NCBI GenBank assembly: GCA_020848545.1 | Contig: JADLHZ010000098.1 | Location: 33,872-97,871, forward strand | Direction of reading: 5' to 3' | Source: Deltaproteobacteria bacterium | Lineage (GTDB): Bacteria > Myxococcota > JADLHZ01 | Length of the DNA: 64,000 nucleotides | Shown: one piece after another, positions 34,441-43,790 of the stretch | Numbering within the stretch: the stretch's first letter is position 1 | Layout: each line of letters begins with the position of its first letter | Translations under genes and position numbers: made by a program | Notes under the pieces: model-generated | The model's database searches: none | Seen by the model: only the letters and a program-made list of their open reading frames with translations | Told to the model about the DNA's origin: nothing

Positions 34441-37268
34441 AGGAGGGTCTCCGTGAGCTTGCGGACGCGCGACACTTCGTCCTGAGCGAGCACCGCCGCG
34501 GCCTTCTTGAAGTCGTTCTTCGGCAGCAAGCGGCTGAGCGCCCACACCGCCGTCTCGCGCACGAGCGGGTGCTTCGAGGTGAGCAAGGCCTCGATGTCAG
34601 GGGCGAGCTCAACCAGCCTGCGCCGCCCAGCGCACTCGAGTGAGGCGACGCAGAGCCAGGCGTCCTTGCCCCTGAAGAGCTCACGCAGCCAGGTGTTCAC
34701 CGGCGCGTGCTGCAGCTTGAACTCTTCGACGGCGATGCGCAGGCGCACCTCGTCCGGCTGCACCTCGACCATGGGGATGACGAGGCGCTTGTGCTCGTTC
34801 TCCAGAATGTTGTCCAGGATCTCGACGGCGTTCGCGCGTGCTGCAGGAGCCGCCGACATCAGGTTCATCCACACGAGGTCCATCGTCTTCGTCTGATAGC
34901 AGAGCGCGAGCAAGCGGAAGATGCGTTGCTGGCAGCGCTGCGAACGCACGGACAAGGCGTCGTCGAGCAGCATGTCGGGCCCGTCGATCCCGAGATCGTG
35001 CTCCATGACGTACGCTGAATAATAGATGCGCAGCTCTTCTTCGATCACCTTCAAGATGCGCGCTTCGTCGAACTTCACGTCCGGGTGGCGATCATGCAGG
35101 CGCGCGGCCGCTTGCAGCACTTGCAGGCGCAGCCCGAGATCGTCGGTGTCCAAGTAGCGCACCAAGGTCATCAACCCGGCCTTCGATCCGCGACGCGAAA
35201 TGATGCGCGGGATCTGCTGCCGGATCGCCATCGCCTCGTCCTCGTTTTGCAGCACCTTCTCGAGCACCGGCTCGACGGTGTCGTCGAATTGCGAGAGCGA
35301 GATCGCCGCAGACGGCGCCATCCGCGGATGCTCGAGCTGGTAGACGAGCGCCGGGATGAGCTCCGGGCTCTGCATCTTGCCGGCGGCGGTGATCGCGGCG
35401 AGCCGCACGCGCGGGTCCGGATCGGAGAAGAGCTCGAGCACCGGCTGATAGAAGTTGCGCACGCGGATTTCGCCGAGCACCCACGCCGCGTACTGGCGCT
35501 GCACGGGATCGCTGCCGCTCAACATCGCCTTCAGCTCTTCGGCCGAGCGCAGAATGCCGTCGAGGCCGCCGTGCTGGATGAGCCCGGTCAACGCAGCGGC
35601 CCGCACGCGAGGCGAGGCGTCCTTCAAGTAGGCTTCCAGCGGACGAATCACGCGATCGCGGCCGAGGCGGGCGTAGGCGCTCACGGCTTGCGCGCGGATC
35701 TGCTCGTCGCCGTCTTGGAGCTGCGTCTCGATCACCTTGAGATCGTCGAACTCGCCGTGCGCCCCGAGGTACTTGATCGCGCCGAGGCGAAGCTGCTGCG
35801 AGCCGCTGCTGGCGATCTTCAGGACGAGGTCCTTCACCTTCTGCGGCTTCTTCGAGACGTTCGGCAACAGCTCGATCGCGTGCAGCACCTCAGCTTCGGT
35901 GCCGCTCTCGAGCGTCGTGATGAGCACCTTGATCGTCGCGTCGTCGTTGATCGACAAGGAGCTCTCGGTGAAGTCGAGCCGGCGCTTTCTCAGCGTCAGC
36001 ATCAGCGTCTTGACGTACTCGCTGCGCAGCCGAAACAAGAGGCCGCCCCAGACGAGGAGCACCGCGCCGGTGAAGATCGCAAGGTCGTGCACCGGCAAGA
36101 AGCGCGAGATGAGCAAGAGGAACACGCCGGAGAAGCCGATCGCCAGCGGCTTCAGGATGCCGTCGATGAACGACTTCGCGCGCGCGCGCATGCTCGCCGG
36201 CACCGGCACGTAAAGGAGCTGCATCGTCGCGTCGTTGACGGTGTAGCGGAGCGTGTTCTCCGAGCCCTTGAGCCACGTGGCCGCGAGCAGGCCCGGCGCG
36301 ACGAGCATCCACACCGAGCCCGAGAGCATCATCACCGGCAAGAGCGCGAGCGAGACGAGCACCCCGAAGCGCTCGAGCAGGCGGTTGGTGAAGCCGAACT
36401 GGATCACCGCGCCCAAGATGCCGGTGATGCTGTAGAAGGTGCCGAAGTACGACGCCCGCGCGGCGCTCGTCTCGAAGGCGTCGCCGACCGTGATCTTGAA
36501 TTGGTAGTCGACGAGCGTCGAGACGAAGAAGGTCATCGCGACGATGGCCGCGATGATCTGCAGGTGATGGCTGCCGAGCACGCCGGCGGTGTCTTCGGCG
36601 ATCTTGATCGGGGTGTTCGACGCGCGCTTCTTCGCTTGCTGCGCGCGCTGATCATCGAGCTCCTGCCGGGCCAAGACCGACAGCCAGCGCTCGCAGATGA
36701 ACGCGAGGAAGATGACGCCGGCGGCGACGTAAAGAAGATTGGGCGCGCCGAGCGTATGCACGGCTGACTTCACCCCGACGCCGATCAAGATGTTCGCGAG
36801 CACACCGCCGCCGCCGATGATCGCGAACAGGCGCTTCGCTTCCCGGGCGTTGAAGATCGCGCTGGCGAAGCCCCACGACTGGATGATCATGATCGTGCCG
36901 AAGAGCTCGACCCAGACGTAGTAGACCCAATAAAAGACGTGGTTCAACGGCAGCAAGAAGCGCATGCCGATCATCGTCACGACGAAGAAGAGCAGCGAGT
37001 AGCCGATGATGACTTCGCGCCGGCCGAGCCGCTCGATGCGCGAGTACATCCACACGCTGAGCGAGACGACGACGGCGATGCCGAGGTACATGTATGGCAG
37101 CGTCGCCTTGGCGTTCGGCAGCTCCAAGAAGAGGGTGTCGCGGCTGATGCGGCCGACGATGAAGGCGCCGACCGCCGAGAACAGATAGCCGAACATGGCA
37201 AGGACGCGCTTCTCCTCGCCGGGCCGGATCTTGAGGATCCCGAGCAGCTGCTGGGCGGCTTCTTTCAC
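34437..37268 (-). CDS. Npt-like (ATP/ADP translocase-type) transporter with C-terminal HEAT repeats
   Basis: A 943-residue membrane protein. Residues about 20-430 form about twelve transmembrane helices with features of the nucleotide transporter (NTT/Npt) family within the major facilitator fold (FNAREAKRLFAIIGGGGVLAN, YRFGTIMIIQSWGF-like segments). Residues about 440-943 are HEAT-type helical repeats (DGDEQIRAQAVSAYARLG, SDPDPRVRLAAITAAG). The domain order matches known Npt1/Npt2-like proteins with cytoplasmic HEAT arrays. GTG 37268 is the start; the ribosome binding site is weak. The downstream cNMP-domain gene overlaps by four bases. Nucleotide transport in a free-living bacterium is not established, so the substrate is uncertain. 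Confidence 0.85.
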   Translation of the reverse strand: MKEAAQQLLGILKIRPGEEKRVLAMFGYLFSAVGAFIVGRISRDTLFLELPNAKATLPYMYLGIAVVVSLSVWMYSRIERLGRREVIIGYSLLFFVVTMIGMRFLLPLNHVFYWVYYVWVELFGTIMIIQSWGFASAIFNAREAKRLFAIIGGGGVLANILIGVGVKSAVHTLGAPNLLYVAAGVIFLAFICERWLSVLARQELDDQRAQQAKKRASNTPIKIAEDTAGVLGSHHLQIIAAIVAMTFFVSTLVDYQFKITVGDAFETSAARASYFGTFYSITGILGAVIQFGFTNRLLERFGVLVSLALLPVMMLSGSVWMLVAPGLLAATWLKGSENTLRYTVNDATMQLLYVPVPASMRARAKSFIDGILKPLAIGFSGVFLLLISRFLPVHDLAIFTGAVLLVWGGLLFRLRSEYVKTLMLTLRKRRLDFTESSLSINDDATIKVLITTLESGTEAEVLHAIELLPNVSKKPQKVKDLVLKIASSGSQQLRLGAIKYLGAHGEFDDLKVIETQLQDGDEQIRAQAVSAYARLGRDRVIRPLEAYLKDASPRVRAAALTGLIQHGGLDGILRSAEELKAMLSGSDPVQRQYAAWVLGEIRVRNFYQPVLELFSDPDPRVRLAAITAAGKMQSPELIPALVYQLEHPRMAPSAAISLSQFDDTVEPVLEKVLQNEDEAMAIRQQIPRIISRRGSKAGLMTLVRYLDTDDLGLRLQVLQAAARLHDRHPDVKFDEARILKVIEEELRIYYSAYVMEHDLGIDGPDMLLDDALSVRSQRCQQRIFRLLALCYQTKTMDLVWMNLMSAAPAARANAVEILDNILENEHKRLVIPMVEVQPDEVRLRIAVEEFKLQHAPVNTWLRELFRGKDAWLCVASLECAGRRRLVELAPDIEALLTSKHPLVRETAVWALSRLLPKNDFKKAAAVLAQDEVSRVRKLTETLL

Positions 37269-37549
37269 TGAGTCGTGGACCTTGGTGCGGCCGTAGGGAG
37301 GGCGTCAAGGCTCGCGCGGCCGACGAAGACAGAGAGAAACACGCGGTGGCCTACGGCGAGGCAGTGCGCGCCCTCGGTGGCCAAGATCTTCACTTCTGAC
37401 ACGTGTGTTCTATCGTCGACGCGGCGCCGGGCCGCAAAGAAAGCGCGCTACGGCTTCGTCGGCGTCTGTTGCGCCGGGACAACCACTTATGCGCCGCTCA
37501 GGCCCGCCACGTTGACAAGCCGCGCGCATCTGCCGACAAGCGCGCGACG
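37269..37549. other. Divergent intergenic region before the SNF2 helicase
   Basis: 281 bp between divergent genes. It contains an 8-bp palindrome ACACGTGT (37398-37405), the same octamer as in front of the Hsp20 pair, and a TTGACA hexamer at 37512-37517 with no good -10 at the right distance. The plus-strand frame stays open but shows no family sequence before ATG 37550. Confidence 0.4.
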
Positions 37550-40500
37550 ATGCCGGGCGCCGTGCACAAGAAAGGTCACCAGGCCGACTACGATCGCGCG
37601 TTCGTCGAGCTGCTCGCGCAAGAGCGGCTCGGCGAGCTCGCGACGCGCACGGTGATCGCGCGTGGCACCGAGTACCATGCCCGCGGGCGGGTGCATGAGC
37701 TCGATCGCGTCGCGGTCGATCGCTATCAGGCCTACGTCGCCGGTACCTATACCTATACGGTCACCGTCACCGTTGCCCTGCATCCAAAGGCGGCGCGCTT
37801 TCACTGCGAGTGCCGCGCCTTCGAGTCCCAGCTCTGCAAGCACGTGGTGGCGGTGGCGGCGGCGATTCGGGCAGCCCTCGGCGCGCCCGACGAAGCGCTG
37901 CCGTTGGCTGAGCACGAGATCGAGTGGCTGCGACAATACGCCGTCGCGCAGGCGGAGCTCGCGGCGTTCGAGGCGATCCCCGCCTGCGCCAAACGGTTGT
38001 CGCTGCCGTTGAGCGTGCGCTTGCCGCAAAAGCGCGTGCCGGAAGCGCTCACCGTGCGCGAGTGCCTCGTGGCGCCCGAGGCGATCGCCCGTCGCGGCCT
38101 GCTCTCGTTCGGCGATCTCATCCGCGTCGTGCGCCACGAGGTCGACGCCTTGCGCGAGATCGCCGAAGACGCGCGCGAGGAGGCCGAGGCACGCGAGCGT
38201 GAGGCGCGCATCGAACGGCAGCTCGCTGCGGCGAAGGCGCAGAGCACGGAAGCGCGGCGCTTCGTCGAGCTCGCGGCGGCGCGGCTCGCGGTGTTGCACG
38301 CCGAGGCGTCGCAGTATTCGGCGTATTGGCTGGAACGCGGCCGCGCTGCCGACGCGAAGATCGCGAGCGCCCGGCCGCCGCTTCTGACGATCGACAAGGC
38401 ACAGCTGCGCCTCGACTCGTGGCGACAAGGGCGCCTCGAGCTCACCATCGACGCCTACGCCGAGGACCGCCGGGTGCCGCTGTGGATCGCCCTCTTGGAG
38501 CGCGCGATCCAGGCGCTCGCCGAGCCGACGCACCCGCTGCACCAAGCGGTGAAAGGCGGCGTCGAGCGCGACGAGCAGGCGGCGATCTTGGGCGGCCTCG
38601 ACGACCTCTTACTTGTGCCGCCGCCGGAGAGCCGTCCGCCGGCGTTCGTGTCGTGGCGCTTTCGCTTCGTCGAGGGCCGCGTGGCGCTCGAGTCGTATGT
38701 GCACAAGCCGAACAGCAAAGGCGGCTACTCGGCCGGCGCGCGGATGTGGTCGAGGGAAGACAGCAGGGCGGCGCTCTTGCCCGAGGACGAGCTCGCGTTT
38801 GCGCGCCAGGGATCGGCGTGCAAGCAGCTCGAAGCCCTCGCCGGTCACCCGCGGGTGTTCGCGGCCGAGGCGCCGACGACGCCGGTGACGGTGCGGCGCG
38901 GGCGCATCGCCATGCGTGTGATCGAGGTGGACGAGGCGCACGTGCAGCTCCTGGCGTGTCTCGGCGATGTGCCGCTCACCTCGCTCGCCGACGGTGACGC
39001 CGCGGTCGCGTTCGATCGCGAGAAGCACACCTTGTGCTTCGCCGAGCTCGACGCGTTCGAAGCGCAGCTCGTGCGGCACTTGCTGAGCGCGCCGGCGATC
39101 TTGCCGCTCGCCGAGAAGCAAGCGTTGCTCGAACGCGTCGTCGCGCTCGAGCAGCGGGTGCTCGTCGGTCTGAGCCCGGCGCTGCGCGGCGCGTTTCGCG
39201 AGCCGACGCCTGAGCTCGTCGCGCGCTTTTCGGGGGCACACAGCGGCGGTATGGCGCTGCAGGTGCTCGTCGAGCCTTTGGGCGCCGGCATCGGCTTCGT
39301 GCCAGGCGAAGGGCAGCATGAGATCTCGCGCGTCATCGACGGCGAACGCTGCTACACCGTGCGCGAGCCGGACAAAGAGCGCGCGCTCGCCGATGCGCTG
39401 TGGCAATCGCTCGGCCTGCCGGAGACGCCGGGCTACGAGACGCCGCGCCTCGATTCAGAGGCGATGCTCGACGTGCTCGGCGCGCTGAAGGCGAGCGGCG
39501 TGCGCGTCGAGTGGCCGAAGCAGCTGCCGAGGCCGCAGATCGCCACGATGTCCGAGATGTCGCAGCTGAAGTTGCAGGTGAAGAAGCAGCGCGGCTGGTT
39601 CGAGCTCGACGGCGCGGTCGTGGTCGACGGGGAGAAGATCGCCGTCGCCAAGCTCGCGCTCGCGCTGCGTGAGCGCAAAAAGTACGTCGCGCTCGACGAC
39701 GGCAAGTGGCTCACCGTCGAGGCGGGCCTGCGCCAGAACCTCGCCGCCCTCGAGAGCTTGGCCGCGACTTCGAAGGACGGAACGACGTTGACGCTCGCCG
39801 GCGCCGCCGCTTTGGCCGAGCTCGAAGACCATGGCGCCGAGTGCGAAGGCGACGCCGAGCTGACGGCGATGGTGCAGCGCATCCGCGACGCGGCCGAGCG
39901 CGTGCACGCCCTGCCCGAGCGCTTGAACGCCGATCTGCGCCCGTACCAAGTCGACGGCTTTCAATGGCTCGCGCGGTTGTCGGATTGGCGCATCGGCGGC
40001 TGCCTCGCCGACGACATGGGCCTCGGGAAAACGGTGCAGGCCATCGCGCTCTTGCTTCATCGCGTGGACGCTGGACCGGCCCTGGTCGTGGCGCCGACCA
40101 GCGTCGGCTTCAACTGGCAGCGCGAGCTCGCCCGCTTCGCGCCGTCCTTGCGGGCGATCGACTACCGCGACGGTCTGCCGAAGGCGCTGCACTCGGGCGA
40201 GGTCGTGATCGTTTCCTACACGATGATGACGAAGGACATCGAGGCGCTCGCGGCGACCGCGTGGGGCACCCTCGTGTTCGACGAAGCTCATGCGTTGAAG
40301 AACCCCGAAGCGCTGCGCACGCGGGCGGCGAGACAACTGCGGGCGGAGCTCTGCGTCGCGCTGACCGGCACGCCGATCGAGAACCGCTTGAGCGAGCTGT
40401 GGAGCCTCTTTCGCGTGATCGCGCCGGGCCTGCTCGGCGACGCCGAGACCTTTCGCGAGCGCTTCGTCGCGCCGATCGAGCTGCGCCGAGACCCGCACGC

Positions 40501-41305
40501 GCGCCAGCTCCTCGGGCGCATCGTCGGGCCGTTCATCCTGCGCAGGACGAAGGCCGTGGTCGCGCCGGAGCTGCCGCCGAAGACCGAGATTCCCGTTCCG
40601 GTAGAGCTCGAGGAGGAAGAGCTCGCTGTGTATCACGCGTCGCGCGAGGCGAAGCTCTTGGCGCTGAAGTCGAGGCGCAACGAAGTCACCGGGCAGCGCG
40701 CGCGGATCGCCGTGCTCGCAGCGCTGACCGAGCTGCGCATGGCGGCGTGTCATCCGAGCCTCGCCGATGAGACGTCTACGCTCGACGGCAGCAAGCTCGC
40801 CGAGATCACGCGGCTCGTCTCCGAGCTGAAGGAGAACGGTCACCGTGCGCTGCTCTTTAGCCAGTTCACGAGCTTCCTCGATGTGATCGAGGCGCGGCTC
40901 AAAGCGCGATCGGTCGCGACGCAGCGTCTCGACGGATCGACGCCGCACAAGGAGCGCGCCCGTCGCGTCGATGCGTTCGAGCGCGGCGAGGGCGACGTGT
41001 TCCTGCTCTCGCTGCAAGCGGCCGGCACCGGGCTGAACCTGACGAGCGCCGACTACGTGATCATCGTCGACCCCTGGTGGAACCCTGCGGTCGAAGATCA
41101 GGCGATCGGGCGCGCGCATCGCATCGGCCAAACGAAGCCGGTGACCGTGTACCGCTTGTATTGCCGCGGCACGCTCGAGGAGAAGATCCTCGAGATGCAC
41201 GTCGACAAGCGCGAGCTCGTTGCCGCGGTGATGGACAACGCGTCGACGGCGCCGAAGAGCATCTCGGGCGCCGAGCTTTGGCAGCTGCTCGAAGATGATC
41301 GCTAG
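37550..41305 (+). CDS. SWIM zinc-finger SNF2/HepA-type helicase
   Basis: A 1,251-residue Swi2/Snf2 ATPase. A SWIM zinc finger (CxC-x8-CxH, about residues 86-98) lies near the N-terminus, a long middle region of unknown fold follows, and the helicase core occupies about 790-1245: motif I DDMGLGKTVQ (about 820), motif II DEAH at 911-914, motif III TGTPIENRLSELW, motif V QAAGTGLNLTSADYV and motif VI QAIGRAHRIGQ. It would remodel protein-DNA or RNA polymerase-DNA complexes. ATG 37550 is chosen because the SWIM-containing domain begins there. The stop TAG at 41303-41305 shares a CTAG with the reverse-strand neighbour's stop. Confidence 0.92.
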   Translation: MPGAVHKKGHQADYDRAFVELLAQERLGELATRTVIARGTEYHARGRVHELDRVAVDRYQAYVAGTYTYTVTVTVALHPKAARFHCECRAFESQLCKHVVAVAAAIRAALGAPDEALPLAEHEIEWLRQYAVAQAELAAFEAIPACAKRLSLPLSVRLPQKRVPEALTVRECLVAPEAIARRGLLSFGDLIRVVRHEVDALREIAEDAREEAEAREREARIERQLAAAKAQSTEARRFVELAAARLAVLHAEASQYSAYWLERGRAADAKIASARPPLLTIDKAQLRLDSWRQGRLELTIDAYAEDRRVPLWIALLERAIQALAEPTHPLHQAVKGGVERDEQAAILGGLDDLLLVPPPESRPPAFVSWRFRFVEGRVALESYVHKPNSKGGYSAGARMWSREDSRAALLPEDELAFARQGSACKQLEALAGHPRVFAAEAPTTPVTVRRGRIAMRVIEVDEAHVQLLACLGDVPLTSLADGDAAVAFDREKHTLCFAELDAFEAQLVRHLLSAPAILPLAEKQALLERVVALEQRVLVGLSPALRGAFREPTPELVARFSGAHSGGMALQVLVEPLGAGIGFVPGEGQHEISRVIDGERCYTVREPDKERALADALWQSLGLPETPGYETPRLDSEAMLDVLGALKASGVRVEWPKQLPRPQIATMSEMSQLKLQVKKQRGWFELDGAVVVDGEKIAVAKLALALRERKKYVALDDGKWLTVEAGLRQNLAALESLAATSKDGTTLTLAGAAALAELEDHGAECEGDAELTAMVQRIRDAAERVHALPERLNADLRPYQVDGFQWLARLSDWRIGGCLADDMGLGKTVQAIALLLHRVDAGPALVVAPTSVGFNWQRELARFAPSLRAIDYRDGLPKALHSGEVVIVSYTMMTKDIEALAATAWGTLVFDEAHALKNPEALRTRAARQLRAELCVALTGTPIENRLSELWSLFRVIAPGLLGDAETFRERFVAPIELRRDPHARQLLGRIVGPFILRRTKAVVAPELPPKTEIPVPVELEEEELAVYHASREAKLLALKSRRNEVTGQRARIAVLAALTELRMAACHPSLADETSTLDGSKLAEITRLVSELKENGHRALLFSQFTSFLDVIEARLKARSVATQRLDGSTPHKERARRVDAFERGEGDVFLLSLQAAGTGLNLTSADYVIIVDPWWNPAVEDQAIGRAHRIGQTKPVTVYRLYCRGTLEEKILEMHVDKRELVAAVMDNASTAPKSISGAELWQLLEDDR

Positions 41306-41865
41306 AAGCTGAAGCCGTCGACCCGCAGCGACAGGCCGACGTCGGCGCCGCCCGCCGCGGGAAGCACGCTGAAGCGCACGCCGCCGAGGGCATCCGGCAC
41401 GACGTACGGCCGCTTCATCACGAGCCCCGTGATGAGCATGGCGAGGGCGCCGCCTTGGATCACGCCGACGCCGACGAACGCCGCGGTCACCCACAGGTCC
41501 GGACCGCCGGCGACCATCGCGCCAAAAGCGATCGGTCCGGCGACTGGGATCGCGAGCGGCCACGTGCCGGGCTCCACAGCGACGGCGACGAGCATTGCCA
41601 CGTGGAGGATGCCGAAGACGATGCCGCCGGCGCTCGCGAGCCCACGCTGCGGCTTCATTTCCAAGTGCGCGCCAGGCGGAACGGCGCCGCCCTCGTAGCG
41701 CCAAGGGCGGCGCGGCAAGGCGAGCCGTGGGACCGGCGCCGGAGCGGGCGGTGCGGCGGTCGCGGTCGGCGTCGCCGCCGGTTGCGTGCTCGGCTCCGCC
41801 CGAACAGGCGTCGACCACGTGCTCGTGCTGGCCAGGGTACACGACAAAACGGCGACAGCGATCAT
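41302..41865 (-). CDS. Membrane protein with Pro/Ala-rich linker, unknown
   Basis: A 187-residue protein. A signal-like N-terminus (MIAVAVLSCTLAS) and a Thr/Pro/Ala-rich linker (about residues 25-50) precede hydrophobic helices (SAGGIVFGILHVAMLVAVAV, IAFGAMVAGG, AAFVGVGVIQGGALAMLITG). The C-terminus is a polar tail (GADVGLSLRVDGFSF) that reads like a beta strand. GAGGAG before ATG 41865 is a strong start signal. The stop CTA/TAG at 41302-41304 interlocks with the SNF2 stop, forming a palindromic CTAG shared by both genes. Function unknown; an envelope role is likely. Confidence 0.65.
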   Translation of the reverse strand: MIAVAVLSCTLASTSTWSTPVRAEPSTQPAATPTATAAPPAPAPVPRLALPRRPWRYEGGAVPPGAHLEMKPQRGLASAGGIVFGILHVAMLVAVAVEPGTWPLAIPVAGPIAFGAMVAGGPDLWVTAAFVGVGVIQGGALAMLITGLVMKRPYVVPDALGGVRFSVLPAAGGADVGLSLRVDGFSF

Positions 41866-41997
41866 GGCGATCTCCTCGGAGTGCGAACGGCGCTACGCAT
41901 GCGCGCCATCGATGTCCAAATCTCGACCTGAAAACACGTGACGCCCCCGCCGTGAGCAATTTCCGTGCACGAATTCGCGCCGGGCATTTGCCGCTGC

Positions 41998-42003
41998 TAA
42001 GAT
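41998..42003 (+). promoter_or_regulatory. -10 box TAAGAT six bases before a start codon
   Basis: TAAGAT at 41998-42003 is separated from ATG 42010 by CGGCAG. No Shine-Dalgarno sequence precedes the ATG, so the transcript is probably leaderless. No strong -35 is visible. Confidence 0.5.
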
Positions 42004-42009
42004 CGGCAG

Positions 42010-43782
42010 ATGCGGCGCGCGTGGCTGGGGTTGTTGTTCGCGCTCGGGGCGGTCATCGCGCCGGGTGTGCTTCACGCCCAAGGCCAAGAGACCTCCTTCG
42101 ACGTGCAGACCTTTCGCCCAGCGGCGCACGGGCGCGGCATGCTCTCCGTCGAGTCCGGCGGCGTGCCGAAGCAGTTCGAGCTGCGCGGCGCGCTGTGGCT
42201 CATCTACGCCTACAAGCCCTTCGAGGTCGTCGACGCGAGCGGTCGGCGCATCAGCGGCATCGTCGATCACCGGATCGACATGGAGCTGACCGCGGCGATC
42301 GCGTTCCTCTCGCGCTTCTCGTTCGCGGTGTCGATTCCGGCGACGGTGTTTCAGCTCGGCTCGCTCAATGGCTTCTCCGGCCTCGGCGATCTCGGCAAGC
42401 TCGCGTTCGGTGATCTGCGGCTGTCGCCGAAGGTCGGCATCTTGGATCAGGAGCGCTTCGGCATCGAGATCGCCGTCCTCGCGTTGCTCACGGTGCCGAC
42501 CGGCGACGAGCGCGCGTTCACCGGTGATCGCAACGTGACCTTCGCCGCCGAGCTCGACGTGTCGCGCTGGTTCGGGCCGTTTCGGCTGGCGCTGAACTTC
42601 GGCTACCTGTGGCGGCAGCCGTCGCAGATCTTGGATCTCACGATCGGCCAAGAGCTCTACGCACGGCTCGGCGCGGGCCTCGACCTCGGCAAGCTGACCC
42701 ACGTGCCGCTCGACATCATCGCCGAGATCTACGGCAGAACCTCGGTGCCTTTGCCGTTCTCGAACATCGGCACCTCGCCGCTCGAGTGGATCGCCGGCCT
42801 GCGCTACACGCCGATCCCGCAGATCGCGTTCACGCTCGGCGGTGGCCGGGGCATCATCAACGGCTTCGGCTCGCCGGTCGCGCGGGCGTTCTTCGCGTTT
42901 CAGTTCATCCCGATCGCCGAGCCCGACACGCCGAAGCCAAAGCCGGTCGGCGACGAAGATCACGACGGCTACTTGGACGACGTCGACGCGTGCCCGACGA
43001 CGCCGGAGGACTTCGATCACTTCGCCGACCAGGACGGCTGCCCCGAAAAGGACAACGACGCCGACGGCATCTTGGATGACAACGACAAGTGCCCGAACGA
43101 CGCCGAAGACTTCGATGAGTTCGAGGACGCCGACGGCTGTCCCGAGAAGGACAACGACGAAGACGGCGTCTTGGACAAGATGGATCCGTGCCCCGTCGAG
43201 CCCGAGGACAAGGACAACTGGGAGGACGACGACGGCTGCCCCGACGCCGACAACGACGGCGACGGCATCTTCGACCAGGTCGATCAGTGCCCGAACGAGC
43301 CCGAAGTCGTGAACGGCGTGCTCGACTTCGACGGTTGCCCGGACAAGGGCGCGTCGCTCGTCGTCTTGAAGAGCGAGGCGATCTCCATCCTCGAGAAGGT
43401 CTACTTCAAGACGAACAGCGCGAAGATCCTGCCGAAGTCCTTCGGGCTCCTCAGACAAGTCGCGGCGGTGATGAAGAACCACCAGTCGATCAAGAAGGTG
43501 CGCGTCGAAGGGCACACCGACGAGCGTGCGAGCGAGAAGTACAACATGACGCTCTCGCAGGAGCGCGCCGAGAGCGTGCGGGCGTTCCTGGTGAAAGAAG
43601 GCATCGCGCCCGACAGGCTCGCGGCCGTCGGGTATGGCGAGACGAAGCCGGTGTCGACGAACAAGACGAAGCGCGGGCGCGAGGCGAATCGGCGCGTCGT
43701 CTTCGCGATCGTCGAGGGTGAAGCCGCGGCGTCGCAGCCCGCGAGCTTACGCGTTTTGGAAGCGCCGGCTTCGCTGCCATAG
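42010..43782 (+). CDS. OmpA-family outer-membrane protein with thrombospondin type-3 repeats
   Basis: A 590-residue protein. A signal peptide (cleavage after LHA, about residue 23) and a beta-barrel (about 30-305; strands such as LRLSPKVGILDQERFGIEIA, FRLALNFGYLW) are followed by four to five calcium-binding thrombospondin type-3 repeats (about 316-447: DEDHDGYLDDVDACP, DNDADGILDDNDKCP) and a peptidoglycan-binding OmpA domain (about 455-575: VEGHTDERASEKYNM, LSQERAESVRAFL, GREANRRVVF). It would link the outer membrane to the wall with a calcium-stiffened rod. The leaderless-type -10 lies six bases before the ATG. It heads a group of three Asp-rich calcium-binding surface proteins. Confidence 0.93.
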   Translation: MRRAWLGLLFALGAVIAPGVLHAQGQETSFDVQTFRPAAHGRGMLSVESGGVPKQFELRGALWLIYAYKPFEVVDASGRRISGIVDHRIDMELTAAIAFLSRFSFAVSIPATVFQLGSLNGFSGLGDLGKLAFGDLRLSPKVGILDQERFGIEIAVLALLTVPTGDERAFTGDRNVTFAAELDVSRWFGPFRLALNFGYLWRQPSQILDLTIGQELYARLGAGLDLGKLTHVPLDIIAEIYGRTSVPLPFSNIGTSPLEWIAGLRYTPIPQIAFTLGGGRGIINGFGSPVARAFFAFQFIPIAEPDTPKPKPVGDEDHDGYLDDVDACPTTPEDFDHFADQDGCPEKDNDADGILDDNDKCPNDAEDFDEFEDADGCPEKDNDEDGVLDKMDPCPVEPEDKDNWEDDDGCPDADNDGDGIFDQVDQCPNEPEVVNGVLDFDGCPDKGASLVVLKSEAISILEKVYFKTNSAKILPKSFGLLRQVAAVMKNHQSIKKVRVEGHTDERASEKYNMTLSQERAESVRAFLVKEGIAPDRLAAVGYGETKPVSTNKTKRGREANRRVVFAIVEGEAAASQPASLRVLEAPASLP

Positions 43783-43790
43783 GGTACTAT

